35,145 nucleotides of DNA from a virus. Position 1 is the first letter of the stretch, and the number at the start of each line of letters is the position of its first letter. The notes beneath the pieces are model-generated. The model did no database searches, was not told the origin of the DNA, and was given only the letters and a program-made list of their open reading frames with translations. The stretch spans positions 1-35,145 of IMG/VR virus record IMGVR_UViG_3300031566_000194. One strand, 5' to 3'. Positions 1 to 7,105 of this stretch are shown piece after piece. Made by a program: the position numbers and the translations under genes.

Positions 1-390
1 ATCCTCTGCGGCAGGGCGGCCTCCGAGATGCACCACATCATCCCCCGCGGCCACATCTCGGGGAAGTGCTCCGAGGATTGGCCCCTCAACCTGGCCCCGC
101 TATGCAAGTCATGTCACCAGCGCCAACACGTCGTCGGCGGGCACCTCGAAGTCCTGTGGCTCCGTAAGGGGTACACGGTGAAGGAACTGTTTTTACTCGT
201 GCTCCTCGGGGAGCATCCGAAGGCGACGTACTACCCGCTGGTCGGGAGGCGGGCGCGGTGGGCTTGGGGGCAGCTGACCGGGGAACAGGCTATGGATTGC
301 CGGGAATTGATAGGCGGGTTGAGAACCCAAGCGGATTACCGGGCTTTAGCGGAGCGGCTTGGGCCGAAGCCGACGTCGGGGTGGATTTGA
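1..390 (+). CDS. HNH endonuclease, 5'-truncated by the window edge
   Basis: The reading frame is open from base 1, so the true start lies upstream; 129 residues are visible. An HNH-type zinc nuclease core is recognisable: the pair of histidines in MHHIIPRGH, an asparagine in the DWPLNLAPLC stretch, and the distal CKSCHQRQH with the paired cysteines and histidines. A further cysteine lies just inside the window (ILCGR). HNH proteins nick or cut double-stranded DNA. In phages they occur as homing enzymes or as terminase-associated packaging nucleases. Here the terminase is about 8.6 kb downstream, so a packaging role is not supported by position. The C-terminal 60 residues are family-unspecific. 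The stop overlaps the next start (TGATG). The domain call is confident; the role is not. Confidence 0.8.
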   Translation: MLCGRAASEMHHIIPRGHISGKCSEDWPLNLAPLCKSCHQRQHVVGGHLEVLWLRKGYTVKELFLLVLLGEHPKATYYPLVGRRARWAWGQLTGEQAMDCRELIGGLRTQADYRALAERLGPKPTSGWI

Positions 391-749
391 TGAGAGATAG
401 ACTCAGGGTATACGTTGCCGGGGCTTACTCTGCTAAAACTGCTATTGGTATATTTGATAATATGCAACGCGGAATAGCTGGGGCGGCGGCTGTATTCAAG
501 GCCGGATTTGCCCCGTATGCGCCGTGGCTTGACTATCAATATATCCTAAGCGGGGAAGTACGGGCGGAAGCGGACTTTTACGAGTTGGGCATGGCTTGGC
601 TTATCGCCTCCGATGCTATATTGGTAATTACCGAGGGATTAAAGGAAAGCAAGGGAACACAAGCGGAAATAAAACGGGCCGAAGAGCAGGGAATACCGAT
701 ATTTTATAGCTTGCGGGATTTAAACGACTGGGCGCAGGCGAGGAGCTAA
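390..749 (+). CDS. DUF4406 / nucleoside 2-deoxyribosyltransferase-like protein
   Basis: 119 residues starting at the ATG that overlaps the upstream TGA. The N-terminal beta strand and glycine turn (VYVAGAYSA), the mid-protein PYAPWLDY segment, the ELGMAWLIASDAILVI strand and the late ESKGTQAEIKRAEEQGIPI helix-strand are the pattern of the DUF4406 / nucleoside 2-deoxyribosyltransferase-like fold. In that fold the ESxG-type motif near the end supplies the active-site acid and binds the nucleotide. Such proteins in phages are predicted to act on nucleosides or nucleotides. Its placement next to a base-glycosyltransferase-like gene and a DNA methyltransferase fits nucleotide metabolism, but the substrate is unknown. 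Codon use begins to turn AT-rich here. An upstream in-frame start at 258 would lie wholly inside the HNH gene and is not needed. Confidence 0.7.
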   Translation: MRDRLRVYVAGAYSAKTAIGIFDNMQRGIAGAAAVFKAGFAPYAPWLDYQYILSGEVRAEADFYELGMAWLIASDAILVITEGLKESKGTQAEIKRAEEQGIPIFYSLRDLNDWAQARS

Positions 750-750
750 A

Positions 751-1149
751 ATGGGAAAACAGCTTGACATGATAGGTGGGCCTAGCGCTGAGTTAGATAG
801 TAAGTATTCTAAAAAGATTGCTACCCCTATATATCAGGTCAAGGGTAGGAAACCCTTTTTAGTTGAGATGTTAAATGAAACAAAGGCTCTAGAATTAATT
901 AAAGAAATTGAGGAATCGGATATTACAGAAGAGGAAAAACACTTTTTAATCGAGGCGGCAAAGCGTCATAATGTATTTAATTATTCTAAGATAGCCGATT
1001 ATTATGCGCATTCAGGTCCGGAGATGCAGGCCCTTATGGAGCGGTCCGCCTTGGTAATAATTGACATAGGTAAGGCGATAGAGTGGGGGTATGTCAAACT
1101 CGCGGAAGAGATAGCAGCGCAGTATTTAGAGGATAGTAAAGATGAATGA
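751..1149 (+). CDS. Conserved phage-type protein of unknown function
   Basis: 132 residues, ATG preceded by AGGAG with 5-nt spacing. I do not recognise a named domain, though the layout looks like that of a conserved phage protein. After a polar lysine-rich N-terminus there is a helical stretch (residues about 45-70, rich in Glu/Lys, EEEKHFLIEAAKRH), then a histidine/tyrosine-rich segment (FNYSKIADYYAHSGPEMQ), and a hydrophobic strand (ALVIIDIGKAIEWGY). The gene is strikingly AT-rich against its GC-rich surroundings and overlaps the TAGT-like gene by 8 nt. The two probably arrived and are translated together. A role as partner of the modification enzyme next door is inference from adjacency only. 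Confidence 0.75.
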   Translation: MGKQLDMIGGPSAELDSKYSKKIATPIYQVKGRKPFLVEMLNETKALELIKEIEESDITEEEKHFLIEAAKRHNVFNYSKIADYYAHSGPEMQALMERSALVIIDIGKAIEWGYVKLAEEIAAQYLEDSKDE

Positions 1150-2008
1150 TAATTTTTGTGCGTTTATTCTATCGCACGGTCGGGCCGATAATGTAATTAC
1201 ATACCGGACCTTACGCAAGCAGGGCTATACTGGTAAAATCTATATTATAATTGATGACGAGGATAGCCAAGCCGATAAGTATTATGAGAATTATCCCGGC
1301 GAAGTAATAATGTTTAGCAAGGCGGATTATGAGGGTAAAATAGATAAAATGGATAATTTTGGCAATCGAAAGGTAATTGTTTATGCTCGTAATGCTTGTT
1401 GGGATATAGCGGAAAAGCTAGGTATAGAATATTTTATACAATTAGACGACGATTATACAGAAATACAATGTAAAGTAAACGAAAGGCTAGAATATAAATA
1501 CTCGCTCCCTAATATAGATAGTATATTTGATGTATTATTAAAGTATTATAAAAATATAAATGTTTTGTCGGTAGCTATGGCGCAGTGCGGAGATTATATC
1601 GGTGGGATAAAGGGTGGGGGCGGTGATATTATAAGAAAACAACCGAAGCGTAAATGCATGAATTCTTTTATATGTTGTACTAAAAACCGCTTCTGGTTTA
1701 GGGGAACTATGAATGAAGATGTAAATACATATATTGAACTAGGGGGTCGTGGAGGAGTATTTTTGACGATACCATATTTAGCGGTAAATCAAACCGCATC
1801 CCAGAAAGGCCGGGGAGGGATGACGGATATTTACTTGGGGAGCGGAACGTACCGGAAGAGTTATTATACAGTAATGTGCGCGCCCTCTTGCGCCCGTGTT
1901 GCGGTACTCCACGATAGATATAGTCGGTTACACCACTTAATATCATGGAATAATGCCGTACCATGTATTATAAGAGAGGGGCATAAAAAGAGTGGTTATG
2001 ACCTTTAA
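1142..2008 (+). CDS. TET-associated glycosyltransferase (TAGT)-like protein
   Basis: 288 residues. The N-terminal SHGRADN, the IIDDED strand-turn, the VYARNACWDIA helix and the FIQLDDDY strand form a GT-A-type nucleotide-sugar binding core. SHGR plus IDDED plus ARN plus LDDDY is the arrangement I associate with the TAGT/GREB1-like family, described in phages as predicted glycosyltransferases for modified DNA bases. DDD of LDDDY would be the metal/nucleotide-sugar motif; RGTMNEDVNTY later in the protein may be the catalytic acid region. No TET/JBP dioxygenase is visible in this window, so the base it would decorate is unknown. The gene is very AT-rich, overlaps the previous gene by 8 nt and the methyltransferase by 17 nt. 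An ordinary GT2 acting on glycans is the main alternative. Confidence 0.7.
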   Translation: MNDNFCAFILSHGRADNVITYRTLRKQGYTGKIYIIIDDEDSQADKYYENYPGEVIMFSKADYEGKIDKMDNFGNRKVIVYARNACWDIAEKLGIEYFIQLDDDYTEIQCKVNERLEYKYSLPNIDSIFDVLLKYYKNINVLSVAMAQCGDYIGGIKGGGGDIIRKQPKRKCMNSFICCTKNRFWFRGTMNEDVNTYIELGGRGGVFLTIPYLAVNQTASQKGRGGMTDIYLGSGTYRKSYYTVMCAPSCARVAVLHDRYSRLHHLISWNNAVPCIIREGHKKSGYDL

Positions 2009-3500
2009 CCACCGCCTTGGGGACGTGCGCGAGGTCCTGGCCGCCGAGCCGGACAACTCCTTCGACGCCCTCCTCTGCGACCCGCCCTACGGCCTCTCGT
2101 TCATGGGTAAGGAATGGGATACGGCGGTTCCCGGCGTGGAGGTCTGGCGCGAGGTGTACCGGGTGCTGAAACCGGGGGCCTTTGGGCTGGTATTCGGGGG
2201 GACGCGGACCTTCGACGTGCTGGGGGTGAGCCTGCGGCGGGCGGGGTTCGAGCGGCGGGACTGCCTCTGCTGGCTGTACGGGTCGGGGTTTCCGAAGTCA
2301 ACGGCGATTGGAAAAATGATTGACAAGGCGGCGGGGGCCGAGCGGGAGGTGGTGGGGCGGCGTATCCGTTTTGGAGACCGACGTGATTATGAAACGCGGG
2401 GCGAGTCGGTTTTTGCGGGCCAAGAAACGGGACAAGCAACCGCCCCCGCCACGCCGGAGGCCGCGACCTGGGAGGGTTATGGCACCGCGCTCAAGCCCGC
2501 CTGGGAGCCCGTCCTGGTAATTCGCAAGCCGCCGGAGGGAACCAACGCGGAGAACTGCCTCAAGTGGGGCACCGGGGCGCTGAACATTGACGGGGGGCGG
2601 ATAGCGGCCGAACCGTGGAGCCGGGACCGGCAAAATGATTTGTCAGATAAGGGTGATGGGTGGGGATTTAAAAACGAGATACAAGAATCGCACCCCGCCG
2701 GTCGCTGGCCCGCTAACGTGGTCCTCTCACACACGCCGGAGTGCCGGTTGAGGGGCGTCAAGCGGGTGAAGGGGGCCGGGTGGACGGAGGAGGACACGAC
2801 TGCTTCTACTTCGTTTTTTAGGCGTGAGGGGGTGGGGAGCAAACACTACGTCGACGCCGACGGCCTGGAAACGGTGGAGGACTGGGATTGCTCGCCAGAT
2901 TGCCCGGTACGGCTCCTGGACGAGCAGAGCGGGGAGAGGCCAAGCGGGGGGGCGGGTGAACCGGAGACCCAGACGGCTAATTGTTACTGGAAGTTTCCTC
3001 GCCGGGTGGGGGGCCAACAGCAGCCGAGCACCGGCGGGGCCTCGCGCTTCTTTTACTGCGCTAAGGCGTCCCCGGCGGAACGGAACGCGGGGTGCGAGGG
3101 GCTGGAGGATGTAAGCTGCGGAACGGGTGCGCTCCGAGACGGCTGTCGCGGGAAAATTGCCCGCAACCACCACCCGACGGTAAAACCCGTTGACCTCTGC
3201 CGCTGGCTGGCGGCCCTCCTCCTGCCGCCCGCAAGGGAGCCGTCGGCTCACCCCCGCCGCCTCCTCGTCCCCTTCGCCGGGTCGGGCTCCGAGATGATAG
3301 GGGCGCACCTGGCGGGCTGGGATAGGATAGTCGGGATTGAATTGAACCCGGAGTACGTTGAAATCCAACGCCGCCGGTGCGCGTGGTGGGCCGAGCACGG
3401 GGCCGCCGGGCCGGACCCCGCCGTGGTGCTCGCCGAGGGGAAGGCCCGCGACGAGGAACGCGCCGCCGGGCAACTGGAAATGCTGGAGGTGGACGAGTGA
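1992..3500 (+). CDS. DNA methyltransferase, N6-adenine/N4-cytosine type (DPPY)
   Basis: 502 residues. The catalytic motif CDPPYGLSFMGKEWD lies near residue 30 and the SAM-binding motif PFAGSGSEMIGAHL lies near residue 435, followed by IVGIELNPEYVEIQRRR. The order catalytic motif, target-recognition region, SAM motif is the beta-class arrangement of amino-methyltransferases acting on adenine N6 or cytosine N4. The long middle part (about residues 110-400) contains a typical KPAWEPVLVIRKP segment and, near residue 390, HHPTVKPVDLCRW, both seen in phage orphan methyltransferases. No restriction endonuclease is adjacent, so self-protection or regulation is likelier than an R-M system. Start is GTG 1992 (10 nt after GAGAGGGG); ATG 1998 is an alternative. 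GC content jumps back up here relative to the upstream gene. Confidence 0.92.
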   Translation: MVMTFNHRLGDVREVLAAEPDNSFDALLCDPPYGLSFMGKEWDTAVPGVEVWREVYRVLKPGAFGLVFGGTRTFDVLGVSLRRAGFERRDCLCWLYGSGFPKSTAIGKMIDKAAGAEREVVGRRIRFGDRRDYETRGESVFAGQETGQATAPATPEAATWEGYGTALKPAWEPVLVIRKPPEGTNAENCLKWGTGALNIDGGRIAAEPWSRDRQNDLSDKGDGWGFKNEIQESHPAGRWPANVVLSHTPECRLRGVKRVKGAGWTEEDTTASTSFFRREGVGSKHYVDADGLETVEDWDCSPDCPVRLLDEQSGERPSGGAGEPETQTANCYWKFPRRVGGQQQPSTGGASRFFYCAKASPAERNAGCEGLEDVSCGTGALRDGCRGKIARNHHPTVKPVDLCRWLAALLLPPAREPSAHPRRLLVPFAGSGSEMIGAHLAGWDRIVGIELNPEYVEIQRRRCAWWAEHGAAGPDPAVVLAEGKARDEERAAGQLEMLEVDE

Positions 3501-3573
3501 ACGCTGTGCTCCGTGGTGATGGGGTGAGACTCCCCGCCGCGTTCGGTTCATGCCCGGTAAACGGAGCCGAGGT

Positions 3574-3615
3574 GGCCGGCCCTCGACGGGGTGATACTCC
3601 TCCCCCAAGCCGGCC
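3574..3615 (+). repeat. Stem-loop after the methyltransferase gene
   Basis: GGCCGGC (3574-3580) pairs with GCCGGCC (3609-3615). A short inner GGGG/CCCC pairing at 3588-3591 with 3602-3605 is possible. There is no T-run, so it is not a classic intrinsic terminator; it may stabilise the 3' end of the upstream message. The 3501-3676 gap otherwise holds the repeated hairpin element at 3630. A 40-codon GTG frame at 3497-3619 is not supported. Confidence 0.4.
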
Positions 3616-3629
3616 CTAGAATGCCCTAC

Positions 3630-3658
3630 TTGCCCGAAAACAACCGTATTTTACGGTT
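3630..3658 (+). repeat. Repeated intergenic hairpin element, copy 1
   Basis: TTGCCCGAAAAC (3630-3641) is followed by AACCGTA (3642-3648), loop TTT, and TACGGTT (3652-3658), a 7-bp stem. The first 19 bases match a second intergenic site at 19984 with one difference (TTGCCCGAAAACRACCGTA). It lies just upstream of a strong Shine-Dalgarno (GGAGGA at 3665) for the small gene at 3677. The TTG at 3630 also opens a 16-codon frame beginning M-P-E-N-N-R. Confidence 0.6.
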
Positions 3659-3676
3659 AAAACCGGAGGAAAAGAA

Positions 3677-3856
3677 TTGAGCAGGGGTAAACTACTATCC
3701 ACAACGGTAATAGCCAGAGAAATAGCCTGGAGGGTATGCTTGGAGGTAGCCCAGACGCTTGACTCATGTTGGTATTATATTTTTGGTCCGATTTTGCGGG
3801 TGGCGTCGGCGATAATCCGTGCTATGTTGCGGATGGATTTAAGGAGGTGGCGGTGA
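3677..3856 (+). CDS. Small amphipathic/membrane-leaning protein, TTG start
   Basis: 59 residues from TTG 3677, preceded by GGAGGA at 3665-3670 with 6-nt spacing, which is strong evidence for translation. The sequence is basic at both ends with a hydrophobic middle (WYYIFGPILRVASAIIRAML), so it may associate with membrane as one segment. The stop overlaps the next start (GTGA at 3853), and the SD of the next gene (AAGGAGG) lies inside its last codons, so the pair looks translationally coupled. No family recognised. A role in expression or export of the downstream secreted protein is only a guess from coupling. Confidence 0.55.
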   Translation: MSRGKLLSTTVIAREIAWRVCLEVAQTLDSCWYYIFGPILRVASAIIRAMLRMDLRRWR

Positions 3857-4431
3857 GATACGTTGACTTGTTCCGGGTGATGCTGGCGGCGGTGGCCGGG
3901 ATTGTCCTCGGCCCGTGCCGGGCGGCGGCGGTTGAACTGTTTTGGGATGATTCTACAAGCCGGGAGGTCGTTGTCGAAGGGTATAATCTGGCGGTGCTCT
4001 TCTGCGATGCCCCCGAAGGGACGCCGGGGGATACTGGCGGGCAGCCTGGGATTGTGTCGAGCTTCAAGGTCCTGTTCGACTGGTTTAACCCGGTGTACCG
4101 GCCCGAACTTTATATCTACTCGGTAGATGGGGACCCAGGGGAACCGCTGGCTGGCCCGTTGAACTATACCGACTCTGAGTGGCGCACCTGGCTAGTTTTA
4201 ACGCTCGACGAGCCGGTGGAGGTTCCCGGGGAGTTCTACATCCTGGTGAAGCCGGGGAGCAGCCGGTTGACGAAGGACGGGACGCTTGACTGGGGTATCC
4301 ATCATAGCCGGTACTACGAAGCCGGAGCCTGGCGGCAGTGGGATGATGATTTGCGTATCCGGGTCGAGTGGGAACCCCAGGAGCCGTCCGTCGAGGCGGT
4401 GTCCTGGGGGTGGATAAAGGCGGGTCGGTGA
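3853..4431 (+). CDS. Secreted beta-sandwich protein with signal peptide
   Basis: 192 residues from GTG 3853, chosen because AAGGAGG lies 6 nt upstream and the start overlaps the previous stop. An earlier in-frame ATG at 3766 sits inside the preceding small gene and would bury the signal peptide. The N-terminus is a typical export signal: MRYVDLFR, then a hydrophobic run (VMLAAVAGIVLG), then CRAAA as a plausible cleavage site. The mature part reads as a beta sandwich: ELYIYSVDGDPGEPL, then WLVLTLDEPVEVPGEFYILV, then a late YYEAGAWRQWDDDLRIRVEW. This is like the carbohydrate-binding/adhesin-like modules in secreted proteins of uncultured bacterial phyla. It would be exported by the host and may alter the cell surface. 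It could be a moron gene. The function is not established. Confidence 0.65.
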   Translation: MRYVDLFRVMLAAVAGIVLGPCRAAAVELFWDDSTSREVVVEGYNLAVLFCDAPEGTPGDTGGQPGIVSSFKVLFDWFNPVYRPELYIYSVDGDPGEPLAGPLNYTDSEWRTWLVLTLDEPVEVPGEFYILVKPGSSRLTKDGTLDWGIHHSRYYEAGAWRQWDDDLRIRVEWEPQEPSVEAVSWGWIKAGR

Positions 4432-4694
4432 TGGCGAAAAACAAAAAGCGGAAACACCCTCGGGCTCGATACCGCTGTGGAAATTGCCGCAAGCCAATTT
4501 ACAACCCGAAGCCCGACGGCGTTGTGCCGGTTGACCGGGCGGCGTGTTTCCCCCGGCTCCGCGAACTCTGTAAACCCGGTTCGCAGCCGTGCCCGTGTTG
4601 GGTTCCTCTGTGTGAGGAATGCCTTGACACACTGGACCTGACTAGCGGCCGGTTTATCGCAAGGCCGGACTTGGCCCCGAGGGGGGAAGGTTGA
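4431..4694 (+). CDS. Small zinc-ribbon protein
   Basis: 87 residues, ATG overlapping the upstream TGA. A basic N-terminus (MAKNKKRKHPRARYR) precedes CGNC (residues about 16-19), then further cysteines including PCPCWVPLCEECL near residues 53-65. The CxxC...CxxC pattern suggests a structural zinc site and nucleic-acid or protein binding. No specific family can be named. It overlaps the metallopeptidase gene by 4 nt. Confidence 0.65.
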   Translation: MAKNKKRKHPRARYRCGNCRKPIYNPKPDGVVPVDRAACFPRLRELCKPGSQPCPCWVPLCEECLDTLDLTSGRFIARPDLAPRGEG

Positions 4695-5035
4695 GGCGGA
4701 AGACAATTATGGTAAACAAAAACCCGTTTGGCGTGCCCGATATGATAGAGATATTGGGGGCGAGATATACCATAAAAACGGTAGAGAAGCTGAATAAGGC
4801 GGATGATGTGGGGGAATGCAATATAATGAATAAAACGATAACATTAAAATACGCGGGTAATATATGCCGGGAATCTTACAGGGACACGCTGATACATGAG
4901 TTGACCCACGCCTTGTTAGATAGATTGGGGTTGAATAATGTTATACCGCGTAATGTCTCGGAGGTACTGTGCGACGCGCTGGGGCAGCAGATATTTATAC
5001 TAATGTCAAATAATAAATGGCTATTAAAGGTATAG
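4691..5035 (+). CDS. Small HExxH zinc metallopeptidase-like protein
   Basis: 114 residues from TTG 4691, which overlaps the upstream stop; ATG 4709 is an equally workable start giving a protein 6 residues shorter. HELTHALLD (residues about 69-77) is the HExxH zinc-binding helix; a further acidic site in VSEVLCDALGQQI may give the third ligand. The small size and topology resemble phage ImmA/IrrE- or SprT-like proteins. In the ImmA/IrrE type such enzymes cleave repressors; a SprT-like role in DNA-protein turnover is also possible. The gene is AT-rich compared with its neighbours, like the island at 390-2008, suggesting separate acquisition. Confidence 0.75.
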   Translation: MRRKTIMVNKNPFGVPDMIEILGARYTIKTVEKLNKADDVGECNIMNKTITLKYAGNICRESYRDTLIHELTHALLDRLGLNNVIPRNVSEVLCDALGQQIFILMSNNKWLLKV

Positions 5036-5039
5036 GTAT

Positions 5040-6065
5040 ATGAAACGGGAGACAGTTAAGCGTGGGCGCGGAAAACGGGAACGGCTGGTAACTCTGGCCG
5101 TTCCCGGCGGTGATGAGGTCCAGCCGAACTACACCGGCCAGCCCCTTGACGGGAAGAGCCTACTTGTCACCCGGTACGGGGGTGGGGGAGACCACTTGTT
5201 CTTGACGGCGGTGGTCGCCGAGTTAAAACGCCGATACCCGACGGCGCGGGTGAGCATCGGGGGGGCGAAACCGTGGAGAGAAGTCTGGCGGGGTTCGGGG
5301 CTCCTGGAGGCTTACATACCCTACCCGGTCCCGGTGGTCGAGATTCAGAAGCGGGACTACTACCTGAACTTCGAGGGGACGTTGGAGGGGCGGAAGGAGC
5401 CGGGCCAGGAGGAAGTCCCCCGGCGGGAAAACGTCTATGACCTGTTCTTCGACCTCGCCGGGATAGGGGACGCGCCTGACAGCCGGAAGATTCCAGTTCT
5501 CGGGACGACCCCGGCGGGAGAGGCTTACGCCGACCGCGTGTTAAAGGAGTGCCGGCGCCCGGTTATCTGCTACCAGTGGGAGGCGTCGGTCGCGCATCGG
5601 ACGTACCCCCACAGTCTCTCGCTCAAGCTCCTGTTCGAGTTGGTAAAGCTCGGCCAGGTGCTCCTTCTTGGGAAGAGGCTCCCGAAGCCCGAGCACGTTC
5701 CCCGAGGGGTGTTCGGGTTGAATACCCCAAGGCTGGAGCAGGCGTTCGGGGTACTTGCCCGGTCGGACCTGCTCATCGCCCCGGACTCGATGTTCGTTCA
5801 CGCGGCGGCGGCCTTCGGGGTGCCGACGGTGGCAATTTACGGGCCGATAGCGGCGGAGGCCAGGGTCAGGACGTATCCCAAGTGCTACCCGGTGGAGGGG
5901 ACGGCGGACTGCGGGCCATGTTATACTCACTCCGTAAGGCCCTGTTCTACCCCAAGTTACGAGCGGCAAATGGAGACGGGGAAGGTGCTCGGGGTCTGGT
6001 GTAAGCGGATGATTATCGGGACCGATGTCGTGATGCGAACCGTGAAGAAGGTGCTCCGTGGATGA
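5040..6065 (+). CDS. GT9 (heptosyltransferase-like) glycosyltransferase
   Basis: 341 residues. SLLVTRYGGGGDHLFLTAVV near residue 40 is the N-terminal Rossmann start of GT-B enzymes of the ADP-heptose:LPS heptosyltransferase (GT9) type. APDSMFVHAAAAFGVPTVAIYGP near residue 247 is the C-terminal nucleotide-sugar site with the conserved D-x-x-x-x-H-x-A-A pattern. GT9 enzymes transfer heptose or related sugars from an ADP-activated donor. Near the end GPCYTHSVRPC, with two cysteines, resembles the cysteine-containing tail of many phage and bacterial GT9 proteins. It leads a five-gene block with two more glycosyltransferases and a methyltransferase, so it probably acts on a multi-sugar decoration of virion, host surface or DNA; which one is not shown. 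Confidence 0.85.
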   Translation: MKRETVKRGRGKRERLVTLAVPGGDEVQPNYTGQPLDGKSLLVTRYGGGGDHLFLTAVVAELKRRYPTARVSIGGAKPWREVWRGSGLLEAYIPYPVPVVEIQKRDYYLNFEGTLEGRKEPGQEEVPRRENVYDLFFDLAGIGDAPDSRKIPVLGTTPAGEAYADRVLKECRRPVICYQWEASVAHRTYPHSLSLKLLFELVKLGQVLLLGKRLPKPEHVPRGVFGLNTPRLEQAFGVLARSDLLIAPDSMFVHAAAAFGVPTVAIYGPIAAEARVRTYPKCYPVEGTADCGPCYTHSVRPCSTPSYERQMETGKVLGVWCKRMIIGTDVVMRTVKKVLRG

Positions 6066-6393
6066 CTGGGAAACGCTTGAAGAGTACCTTGAAAAGCTCG
6101 ATGGCCAAATCGCCGAGCTTGAGGAGAGATTCCCTGGGCCGGGGTACGCCAAGGTGACGATTAAGCCGATTGTTGACGCCATGTGGCAAGACCCGGCTCC
6201 CCTCTGGCGGTTAAGGCTTCTCCATTACTGGTACATGAAGAAGTGCGGCCGGGCACCTCGGGTAATTGAAGATTTTATGCACCGGCTGGGGGAGGACGAA
6301 AGGTTAGATGAAATCCCGATTGAGGTCCTGATACGATACATAATTCGGCGGTTTCCCCCGGTGAGGGAGGGTGAAGTTGAAGCGAAGGTCTAA
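6058..6393 (+). CDS. Unknown helical protein within the glycan cluster
   Basis: 111 residues from GTG 6058, overlapping the glycosyltransferase stop by 8 nt. The N-terminus is acidic and coiled-coil-like (WETLEEYLEKLDGQIAELEE). The middle is aromatic and basic (WRLRLLHYWYMKKCGR), and the end is predicted helical (DEIPIEVLIRYIIRRF). No family recognised. Tight overlap on both sides indicates co-translation with the glycosyltransferase and the methyltransferase. A scaffold or adaptor role is possible but not evidenced. Confidence 0.7.
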   Translation: MDDWETLEEYLEKLDGQIAELEERFPGPGYAKVTIKPIVDAMWQDPAPLWRLRLLHYWYMKKCGRAPRVIEDFMHRLGEDERLDEIPIEVLIRYIIRRFPPVREGEVEAKV

Positions 6394-7105
6394 GTGCCCG
6401 CTGTGCGGAAACGCGGCCCGGAAGTTTTTCAGGGCACCCCGGCCCGGTGAGACGTTCTTTCGCTGCCAGGCTTGCGGGCTGGTGTACCAGACTCTCGTCG
6501 CCTCACGCTCGGAGCAAGCGTTGTGGTATAATCAGTCGTGGAGAGCCCCGTCGGATGCAGTCGAGCAACAGAACCGGGACTACGCTCACAAGTACCTCAA
6601 GCCGAAGGTCAAAGGGATGCAGCTCTTAGAGATAGGGTCGAACTCGGGGGCGATGCTGGAGGAGCTGAGAGGCTTCGGTTACCAGGTCCTCGGGGTGGAA
6701 CCGGCGGCGGACCTGGCGGCGTTGCGGCCCGACCTCCCCGTGGTAGTAGGATTTTTCGAGACGGCGCCCGAGCTCGAGGGGCGCCTTTTCGACGTGATAG
6801 TGAGCTTTCACGTCCTGGAGCACGTCGAGTTCCCGGTGAGGTTCGCCAAGCTCGTGCGGCGTCGGTTGAAGCCGGGGGGTATCTGGTTCAACTTCATGCC
6901 GAATCTCGACACTTGGCTTGAGGAGCGGGATGGCGTGGCGAAGTTCCGGGAGCGGTGGATTCACGTCGAGACGAAGCACGTCCAGGAGCATATCCAGTTT
7001 TTCAACGCGGCGACGGCGCAACTCCTTTCGCGGATTGCAGGGTTCGACTTATTCAAGGCTGGGTTCCAGGGGTGCGACCTCTGGTTTTACGCGGCGGTGA
7101 ACTGA
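6377..7105 (+). CDS. Zinc-ribbon class I SAM methyltransferase
   Basis: 242 residues from TTG 6377, chosen because GGGAGG lies 6 nt upstream; GTG 6371 directly abuts that SD. An N-terminal zinc ribbon (CPLCGN ... FFRCQACGLVY) precedes a Rossmann methyltransferase: motif I LLEIGSNSGAMLEEL near residue 82, the acidic strand VLGVEP, motif IV FDVIVSFHVLEHVEFP, and LKPGGIWFNFMPNLD. The ribbon-plus-domain layout is that of Methyltransf_12/23-type enzymes found in sugar and glycan loci, where they methylate sugars or lipids; a SAM-dependent sugar methyl-capping enzyme would fit between glycosyltransferases. The acceptor cannot be read from the sequence. Confidence 0.85.
   Translation: MKRRSKCPLCGNAARKFFRAPRPGETFFRCQACGLVYQTLVASRSEQALWYNQSWRAPSDAVEQQNRDYAHKYLKPKVKGMQLLEIGSNSGAMLEELRGFGYQVLGVEPAADLAALRPDLPVVVGFFETAPELEGRLFDVIVSFHVLEHVEFPVRFAKLVRRRLKPGGIWFNFMPNLDTWLEERDGVAKFRERWIHVETKHVQEHIQFFNAATAQLLSRIAGFDLFKAGFQGCDLWFYAAVN

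Noticed and set aside
258-389. Upstream extension of the DUF4406-like gene
   Set aside because: It lies inside the HNH gene, gives a low-complexity N-terminus and ignores the ATG that overlaps the HNH stop.
2727-3608. Open frame on the - strand (293 codons) opposite the methyltransferase
   Set aside because: Same composition effect; the translation is Arg/Pro-rich without domain, and the + strand has all methyltransferase motifs.
3497-3619. 40-codon GTG frame overlapping the methyltransferase stop
   Set aside because: The GTGA junction is typical here, but there is no convincing SD, the product is Pro/Gly/Arg-rich, and the DNA forms a hairpin at 3574-3615.
3758-3786. Promoter-like TTGACT with TATATT
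   Set aside because: Spacing is only about 11 bp and it lies inside the 59-residue coding frame; it does not meet a workable promoter.
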